From NCBI GenBank assembly GCA_016124795.1, contig WGNB01000035.1:1-64000 (forward strand): a stretch of 64,000 nt of DNA, given 5' to 3'. Below, piece after piece: positions 58,053-64,000 of this stretch. How positions within the stretch are numbered: position 1 is the stretch's first letter; the number at the start of each line of letters is the position of its first letter. The notes below the pieces were generated by a model. That model was not told the origin of the DNA. It ran no database searches and saw only the letters and a program-made list of their open reading frames with translations. The position numbers and the translations under genes were made by a program. The DNA comes from Rhodopseudomonas sp. (GTDB taxonomy: Bacteria > Pseudomonadota > Alphaproteobacteria > Rhizobiales > Xanthobacteraceae).

Positions 58053-58556
58053 CTAGAGTGACGATCGCACGACCGACGAAATGCGCGACATCAGCCCCTG
58101 ATCCGCGCTTTGGCTCAGCGAACGGGTAATCTCGACATTGCCGCGCACGGCGAGCGCGCTACCCTGCTTCTTCGCCAGAATGTTGCGCAGTTCGACAAGA
58201 TCAAGCGGCTTGCCCATGAACTGGGCGTCCAGCCTGAGCGACCGCGCGATGCTCACGGTTTCACCGAGAACAGCCGGCTCCGCACCGCTGACAACGATGA
58301 CCGGCGCCAGATTGCCGGTATCGCGAATCGTGTTGAGCAGCATGACCCCGCTCTTCGAACCCAAGGCCAGATCGAGCGTGATGCAATCGAAGCGACGATT
58401 ACGCAGCGTGGCTTCCGCCTCGTCGAAGGTCGCGGCACCGGTGACCTCGAAACCGACCTGAGCGCCCAGCTTCGAGATAATCTTGCGCTGGACCAGATCA
58501 TCGTCGATCACCAGCAATTGGGGCCGCTCGTCGGCCGGGTGTGTCTGCTCGCTCAT
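58053..58556 (-). CDS. Response regulator (receiver-domain)
   Basis: 167 residues from ATG 58556, which has GAGGG about 7 nt before it. Receiver with the acidic cluster in LLVIDDDLVQRK, phosphoacceptor Asp in CITLDLALG, and Lys in QFMGKPLDL. No DNA-binding output is seen; the 40 residues after the receiver are Ser-rich. It lies 22 bp downstream of the hybrid kinase and is probably its partner. Confidence 0.9.
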   Translation of the reverse strand: MSEQTHPADERPQLLVIDDDLVQRKIISKLGAQVGFEVTGAATFDEAEATLRNRRFDCITLDLALGSKSGVMLLNTIRDTGNLAPVIVVSGAEPAVLGETVSIARSLRLDAQFMGKPLDLVELRNILAKKQGSALAVRGNVEITRSLSQSADQGLMSRISSVVRSSL

Positions 58557-58578
58557 CGCAAATGCCCTCATTCTCACG

Positions 58579-61164
58579 TCACATCGTAGGTACAAGCGGC
58601 GCGTCCTGCGCCGCCAGTATTCCGGTTGCGTCTTCCAGAATTTCGTCAAAGGCGATGGCGACAACGCGCGCCGCCGCCTCCAGGCCGCGGCCGTCGATCA
58701 CTTCCGCCGAGTGTTCCAGATCGCGAGCCTGCTCCGTCAGCCGCATGAAGCCAAGCGTCGCGGCCGAACCCTTGATGGCATGGGCTTCGTTCTTCACGGC
58801 GGCCCGGTTACCATCCTTGGCCGCCCGCACCATGAAATCGATCCGCGCCTTGGTGTCCGTCACGAAAGTCTCGACGATAGAACTGGCCTCCTCGGCGCCG
58901 AGCGCCTGCGCGAACTCGCGATAGACCGCCGCGTCGAAAACGACGGCACTTGAAGGCTTCAGCGATTCCGCCGGATCAGGACTCAACGGCGCCGCATCGC
59001 CGTCATCCTCGACGTCGCAGAAGCCGGCAAGTTTCGCCGCAAGATCGGCGCGGGTAAACGGCTTGGACAGGTAATCGTCCATGCCGGCCTCCAAACAGAT
59101 CGTCCGTTCATGACTTTGCGCGTTCGCGGTCAAGGCGATGATAAAGGGCTGCGAATAGGGCATCGGCAGTTCGCGGATCGCCTGCGTGGCGGCCAGACCA
59201 TCCACACCCGGCATCATCACGTCCATGAACACGATATCGTATTTGACTTGGCGGCAGGCCTCGATCGCCTCGGCGCCGTCATTGGCGATGTCGACCTTGA
59301 AGCCAAGGCCGTTGATGTATTTCACGGCCACGAGCTGGTTGGTCTTGTTGTCTTCGGCGAGCAGAACCCGAACCTCGTGCCGCGCCATCCGCGCGACCGC
59401 CGCCGGGATCGCCGCCGCTGCGGCCGGTGACACAGCCGCGCGACCGTCGGCCACGATCGAATAATCGATCCCGAAGCTGAAAGTCGTGCCCTTGCCGACC
59501 TGGCTTTCGACCGAAATCGTGCCGCCCATCAGATCGATTAGCCGCTTGCAGATGGCAAGGCCCAGGCCGGTGCCACCGAAGCGCCGGGCAATCGAACTAT
59601 CGAGCTGCGAAAATTCGCGGAACAATAACGGCAGGCCGTCTTCCGGAATGCCGATGCCGGTGTCGGCAACCTTAAACCGGACACGGGCCCGTCCGTTCAC
59701 GGCCACACCGTGAACGTCGGCGGAAATCGTGACGCCGCCCTGCTTGGTGAATTTAAGACCGTTGCCGGCGAGGTTGAACAGCACCTGCCGCAATCGCGCC
59801 GGATCGCCATTGACCCAACGCGGCACGTTCGGCGCGATCTCGACTTTCAGATATAGCGACTGCGCGGTCGCATGCGACGACAACAGGTTGGCCGAATTGC
59901 GCAGCAACTCGTGCAAGTCGAAATCGACATGCTCAATTGTAACACCATCGGCCTCGAGTTTGGAAAAATCGAGCACGTCGTTGATCAATTGCAACAGATG
60001 CTGCGCCAGTCCCCGCAACGTGTTGGCGCAAGGCAATTGTTCGCGAGTTAACCCGCTGTCGACCAGGATATCCGCCATCCCGATCACACCATTGATCGGC
60101 GTGCGGATTTCGTGGCTCATCATGGCGAGAAATTCCGAGCGCGCCCGCGTTCCGGCTTCGGCGGCGTCGCGCGCCTTGGCCAGCTCGCGCTCATACCGCA
60201 TCATCAGGCTGGTCGCGCAGATCAGCAACAGCGTCAGAAAAACCGAGATCACCAGTTCGACGGCGTGCTTGCTCTCGTAAGCGCCATAGACCTCCCGGTG
60301 CGCCAGCCCGATGACAACCACCAACGGATAATTCTTGACGCTGCGATAGACCACCAGACGGTCGACCCCGTCGAGCCGGCTGACCGCCTCGAAGGTGCCG
60401 TTCCGTGACTTCGCCACCGCCTTCAACAGCGGGCCGCCGGCGACCGACCGACCCACGGTCGACGGCCCTTCCGCGCCGCGGGCCCGGACGATGCCGTCGG
60501 TACCGATCAGCGATATCGCGCCCATTTTGCCGACATCGATCGATTTATAGAATGCCGACAGGTATTCGGGGTTCACCGAGACAACGACGACGCCGCCGAA
60601 ACTGCCGTCCGGCATGGGAATGCGGCGCGTCAGTTGAATCGACCACTTCTTGCTGACGCGGCCGAGAACCGGCTTGCTGATGAACAGTTCGTCCGACGGC
60701 CGCCGCGCATGCACCTTGAAATGTTCGCGGTCGCTGAGATCGAGCCCCGGCTTGGCGCCGGGAATATTGCTGCCGATCATCCGGCCATTCTTGTCGATCA
60801 GCGCGATCTGGAACGTGATCCCGCTCAGGAACTGGCTGTTCTTGCTCCAGAGCGACAGGTCGAAATGCTCCGGGTCGCGGGCATAGAGATCGCGGGCGTA
60901 GAGCAGGGTCTGGTCGACGGCGCGGATCGAGCGCACCAGATGCTCTTCGAAGGCGCGCGCCAGGTTATTGGCGTTCTGCAATGCCGCTGTCTGGGTCTGC
61001 AAAAGCTCGCTGTGCGAATAATAGATCTCGCCGGTCCAGACGAACAAAATCGCCAGCCCGCCGAACAGCAGACTGCCATAAGGCGCAATCCGGTTCAGCC
61101 AGCCCTGATGCGGGCGGCGCGCATGAGCGACCGGACTTGCGGAAAAGTCTTTGCCATAAGGCAT
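58579..61164 (-). CDS. Hybrid histidine kinase with receiver and Hpt domains
   Basis: 861 residues from ATG 61164 (a GTG at 61191 is possible). Transmembrane helix near 28-45, a PDC/Cache-like periplasmic sensor (about 50-300), a second helix, HisKA with His351 in [13 protein letters not shown], HATPase with N- and G-boxes ([25 protein letters not shown]), receiver with Asp648 in [11 protein letters not shown], and an Hpt domain with His795 in [14 protein letters not shown] full intramolecular phosphorelay is encoded. Partner of the receiver at 58053. Confidence 0.95.
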   Translation of the reverse strand: MPYGKDFSASPVAHARRPHQGWLNRIAPYGSLLFGGLAILFVWTGEIYYSHSELLQTQTAALQNANNLARAFEEHLVRSIRAVDQTLLYARDLYARDPEHFDLSLWSKNSQFLSGITFQIALIDKNGRMIGSNIPGAKPGLDLSDREHFKVHARRPSDELFISKPVLGRVSKKWSIQLTRRIPMPDGSFGGVVVVSVNPEYLSAFYKSIDVGKMGAISLIGTDGIVRARGAEGPSTVGRSVAGGPLLKAVAKSRNGTFEAVSRLDGVDRLVVYRSVKNYPLVVVIGLAHREVYGAYESKHAVELVISVFLTLLLICATSLMMRYERELAKARDAAEAGTRARSEFLAMMSHEIRTPINGVIGMADILVDSGLTREQLPCANTLRGLAQHLLQLINDVLDFSKLEADGVTIEHVDFDLHELLRNSANLLSSHATAQSLYLKVEIAPNVPRWVNGDPARLRQVLFNLAGNGLKFTKQGGVTISADVHGVAVNGRARVRFKVADTGIGIPEDGLPLLFREFSQLDSSIARRFGGTGLGLAICKRLIDLMGGTISVESQVGKGTTFSFGIDYSIVADGRAAVSPAAAAAIPAAVARMARHEVRVLLAEDNKTNQLVAVKYINGLGFKVDIANDGAEAIEACRQVKYDIVFMDVMMPGVDGLAATQAIRELPMPYSQPFIIALTANAQSHERTICLEAGMDDYLSKPFTRADLAAKLAGFCDVEDDGDAAPLSPDPAESLKPSSAVVFDAAVYREFAQALGAEEASSIVETFVTDTKARIDFMVRAAKDGNRAAVKNEAHAIKGSAATLGFMRLTEQARDLEHSAEVIDGRGLEAAARVVAIAFDEILEDATGILAAQDAPLVPTM

Positions 61165-61410
61165 TTCTGCCCGACCCTGAAACGACAGCACAACAGCGGT
61201 GCGTTCGGGATTTGTAGGCGTCCGGCGTCTTCAACTGGTAAAATTTTGTACCTTCCGAGAATGTTATTTGGACCAACAAACGACGTCGAATTTTTCAGGG
61301 CTTGTTAAGGATGAACCGTCGCCTTCCGGATGCGGTAAAGGGTGCCCGTCGGCGCGCCGGCAAGACGGCATCAGCGCGGCACGGGAATGCCTGTTCGCAG
61401 GCCACGCCCA

Positions 61411-62268
61411 TCAGCGCGGCGCGCCATGACGCTTCAGTACCGTCGCCTCGACGGCCTGAATGATGACGAACAGCAGCGACGAGATCACGGCCAGCACGAC
61501 AATCGCCGTCATCACCAGATTCATCTGAAAGATCTGGCTGCCGTAGGTAATCAGATAGCCGAGCCCGGCCTTGGCCGCCTGAAACTCACCGACGACAACG
61601 CCGACCAGCGCCAGCCCGACATTGACCTTCAGCGCCGAGATGATGGTCGGAACGCTGCCGGGCAAGACGATCTTGTAAAGGATCTGCCGGCGGGTGCCGC
61701 CGAACAGCCGCGCCAGCTTGATCTTGTCGGGATCGATCGCCTGAAAGCCGGTGTAGAGCATCAGCACGGTGACGAATACGCTGATCGCGATAGCCATCGC
61801 GTAGATCGAGGCAACGTCGCCGAGCCAGATATAGAAGATCGGCACCAGCGCGATTTTCGGAATGGCGTTAAGCACGACAATGAAGGGATCGAGCACCTTG
61901 TACAGATAAGGCGACCACCACAGCGCCACCGCGATGGCGAGACCGAGCAGCATGCCGCCGGTGAAGCCGCCGACGGTTTCCGACAGCGTGACCCAGGTGT
62001 GCAGGACCAGCGTGCCGTCGCGCAGCATCGCCATGAAAGTGCGCGCGACAGCCGACGGATAGCTGGTCAGCATCGGATTGATCCAGCCGGCGCGCGGCGC
62101 GACTTCCCAGAGGATCAGGAACGCCACCACCAGTCCCACCTGCCAAGCCTGGATCGACAGCGCGCGGCGGCGCAACGACCGCAGGTAGCTTTCATAGGCC
62201 GGGCTGCGGGCGGCGGCCGTTTCCGGTCGATCTCCGACGGCTTTGCTGGCAATCGCTTCGGTGCTCAT
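61411..62268 (-). CDS. ABC transporter permease (SsuC-like)
   Basis: 285 residues, six helices. The permease loop DKIKLARLFGGTRRQILYKIVLPGSVP is near 187-214. ATG 62268 is preferred over the adjacent ATG 62271 by ribosome-site spacing (GAGGAT). Middle gene of the binding protein-ATPase-permease set. The 61165-61410 gap shows no gene. Confidence 0.92.
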   Translation of the reverse strand: MSTEAIASKAVGDRPETAAARSPAYESYLRSLRRRALSIQAWQVGLVVAFLILWEVAPRAGWINPMLTSYPSAVARTFMAMLRDGTLVLHTWVTLSETVGGFTGGMLLGLAIAVALWWSPYLYKVLDPFIVVLNAIPKIALVPIFYIWLGDVASIYAMAIAISVFVTVLMLYTGFQAIDPDKIKLARLFGGTRRQILYKIVLPGSVPTIISALKVNVGLALVGVVVGEFQAAKAGLGYLITYGSQIFQMNLVMTAIVVLAVISSLLFVIIQAVEATVLKRHGAPR

Positions 62269-62336
62269 CATATCCTCGTATCGTTCTCTTCAAGGTCCAG
62301 GCCGGTCGGCTCGGGAATATCGGCGGTTCAAACCGG

Positions 62337-63134
62337 CTAATGAACTTCGTGGAGGTCGAGTTCGTCCCAGATCGTCTGGAAATAGACGGAGAACTCGCTG
62401 CATTTCCGCGCCTCGAACGGCGTCGGTCGCTTGTCGCCGAAACTCGGAAACGAGATTTTATGCTCGCTCTTGATGCGGCCGGGCCGCCGGCTCATCACGA
62501 TGACCCGGTCGGCCATGCTGATCGCCTCGCCGATATCGTGCGTCACCAGCACCACGGTCTTGCTCTCCGCCGACAGGATCGCGGCGATCTCGTCGGACAG
62601 CGCAAGGCGGGTCTGGTAATCGAGCGCCGAGAACGGCTCGTCGAGCAGCAGCAAGTCGGGCTCACAGCACAAGGTGCGCGCCAGCGCCGCGCGCTGACGC
62701 ATGCCGCCGGACAACTGGTTCGGAAGGCTGTGCATGAACTCGCCGAGGCCATAGCGCGCCAGCAAGGCCTCGGCCCGCTTGCGCGCCCGGGCCATATCGA
62801 GGCCGAGCAGTTCGGCCCCGATCAGCACATTGTCGAGGATCGTCCGCCAGTCGAGCAACGTATCCTTCTGGAACATGTAACCGACACGCGGCGACGGCGC
62901 CGTCACCGCGATCCCGTCGACCTCGATGCTGCCGCGCGACGGCATCAGCAGGCCGGACACCATCGTCAGCAGCGTGCTCTTGCCGCAGCCGGACGAACCG
63001 ACGATGGCAACGAACTCGCCCTTGGCGACGTCGAGCGAGACATTGGACAGGGCCAATGTCTCGCGTTCGGGCGTGAAGTAGTTCAGCGTCACGTCACGGA
63101 TCGCGACCGCCGGGATCGCAGTGGATGGCTGCAT
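62337..63134 (-). CDS. ABC transporter ATP-binding protein
   Basis: 265 residues. Walker A GSSGCGKST (about 46-54), signature LSGGMRQRAALARTL, Walker B LLLLDEPFSALD, H-loop VTHDIGEA, all intact. SsuB/TauB-type. It lies between the binding protein (23 bp upstream) and permease genes. Confidence 0.94.
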   Translation of the reverse strand: MQPSTAIPAVAIRDVTLNYFTPERETLALSNVSLDVAKGEFVAIVGSSGCGKSTLLTMVSGLLMPSRGSIEVDGIAVTAPSPRVGYMFQKDTLLDWRTILDNVLIGAELLGLDMARARKRAEALLARYGLGEFMHSLPNQLSGGMRQRAALARTLCCEPDLLLLDEPFSALDYQTRLALSDEIAAILSAESKTVVLVTHDIGEAISMADRVIVMSRRPGRIKSEHKISFPSFGDKRPTPFEARKCSEFSVYFQTIWDELDLHEVH

Positions 63135-63156
63135 CTTGTTCGCTCCGCGGTTTCGG

Positions 63157-64000
63157 CTACTTGCCGGCCATGTCCTTCACCGCCTTGTCGGCGAAGGTCG
63201 TCACGACCAGCTTGTCGTAAGGCACCTTCTTGTCGGCCTTCAGCACGCCGCCGGACACCATGATCTCCTCGGCCTTCTCGATGCCGGCCTTGTTCGGCAC
63301 CGGGCTGCTCGCCCAGATATCGACGCCGACCGTGCGATAGCGATTGACCACCGCCATGTTGTCGGCCTTCGAGAGGCTGGGGAAATAGGGCGCGATCGCA
63401 TCGGCGATGTCGCTGGCATTGGCGGTCTTCACCCAGGCCTGGGCCTTGGCGATGGCGTTGGTCCACTTCTGCGCCGTCGCCGCGTTCTTATCGAGCCAGC
63501 TCTTCTTGGCGAAGAACAAGGTGTAATCGGCGCGGCCGACTTCCTTGCCGACCGACGTCACCAGATGGGCTTTGCCCGCGGTTTCAAGCCGGGTGAAGTT
63601 CGGTTCGACGAAGATGCCGAAATCGCCGAAGCCGCTGATCCACGAACCGTCGCGCGCCGCCATGCCGACATTGGTGACGATGCTCTTGATCGTGGCGGCG
63701 TCGACGCCGTGCTGCTTCATCGCGTATTCGAGATACAGTTCCGGCGTGCTGCCCGGACGGAAGCCCATGATCTTCTTGCCGTTCATCATCGACCAGTCGA
63801 ACTTGTCGATCTTGGCGCGCGACACCAGGAAGAATCCGTCAGTCGCGGTCAGCGCGCAGAAGATCAGCGGCTTGTCGGGCGACTCGCCGTTATAGATGTA
63901 GATCGGCACTTCCGGACCGGCGAGACCGAAGTCGGCCTGATTGGACAGGATCATCGCGCCGGCGCGGTCGCCGCCATTGGTGGTAACGAGTTCGACGTCG
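63157..64000 (-). CDS. ABC transporter substrate-binding protein, 5' end outside window
   Basis: The frame is open to the right edge (in-frame codons DVELVTTNGGDRAGAM...), so the gene starts beyond 64000 and the Met at 63954 is internal. NMT1/THI5-like: SNQADFGLAGPEVPIYIYNG, GKKIMGFRPGSTPELYLEYAMKQHGVD. About 281 C-terminal residues are present. It feeds the permease and ATPase at 61411-63134. Ligand unknown. Confidence 0.9.
   Translation of the reverse strand, partial: DVELVTTNGGDRAGAMILSNQADFGLAGPEVPIYIYNGESPDKPLIFCALTATDGFFLVSRAKIDKFDWSMMNGKKIMGFRPGSTPELYLEYAMKQHGVDAATIKSIVTNVGMAARDGSWISGFGDFGIFVEPNFTRLETAGKAHLVTSVGKEVGRADYTLFFAKKSWLDKNAATAQKWTNAIAKAQAWVKTANASDIADAIAPYFPSLSKADNMAVVNRYRTVGVDIWASSPVPNKAGIEKAEEIMVSGGVLKADKKVPYDKLVVTTFADKAVKDMAGK

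Overview
The window is GC-rich chromosomal DNA with dense, mostly minus-strand operons. Gene content (TRAP, TTT and NMT1-type ABC importers, hflKC-DUF2065, miaA/serB next to branched-chain amino acid genes, a CtrA-type box) points to an alphaproteobacterium of the order Hyphomicrobiales (Rhizobiales), probably near Bradyrhizobium/Rhodopseudomonas/Xanthobacteraceae. That placement is inferred from gene content and remembered synteny; no alignment was run.

Layout. 1-8969: the 5' part (about 2990 codons, 3' end outside the window) of a giant two-partner-secretion adhesin on the minus strand, divergent from a LysR regulator (9240-10160). 10553-10628: tRNA-Lys(CTT). 10892-14601: a Spy-like periplasmic protein and a DctPQM TRAP importer. 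14948-16776: leuA with a leucine-rich leader peptide and attenuator-like RNA folds. 16952-23411: ppk2, a Nudix hydrolase, pdxY and an NMT1-type ABC importer whose genes are split by an opposite-strand tctC. 23526-27392: an osmoprotectant-type permease/binding-protein fusion, a two-lobed L,D-transpeptidase and an LprI-like protein. 27395-32045: ilvC, a small membrane gene, a LysE exporter, ilvN and ilvB, headed by a promoter, a 17-residue Ile/Leu/Val leader peptide and a classical attenuator terminator. 32161-40108: four tandem chemoreceptor genes. 40404-48190: miaA/serB head to head, a Do-type protease, DUF2065, hflC, hflK, folA, a GNAT gene and thyA. 48430-54280: a coiled-coil protein behind a CtrA-type box, a Pit phosphate transporter, a Nudix hydrolase, a small membrane protein and TctAB. 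54432-58019: a split chromate transporter, a PatB-type C-S lyase and a class I glutamine amidotransferase. 58053-61164: a response regulator and a hybrid histidine kinase. 61411-64000: a second NMT1-type ABC importer, cut by the window edge.

How it works together. The region is rich in uptake of small organic acids and nitrogen/sulfur compounds (TRAP, TTT, two complete ABC systems and one orphan fusion), in branched-chain amino acid synthesis, and in sensing (four MCPs, one phosphorelay). Both entry points to branched-chain synthesis, leuA and ilvB, carry short upstream ORFs rich in the pathway's own products and mutually exclusive RNA structures, so ribosome-mediated attenuation is the best explained regulation in the window.

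I found no CRISPR array, IS element, prophage or obvious defence system. The most notable items are the two attenuator leaders (both too short for ordinary gene callers), the modular adhesin, the MCP block sitting between ilvB and miaA, and several dyad or CtrA-like operators.
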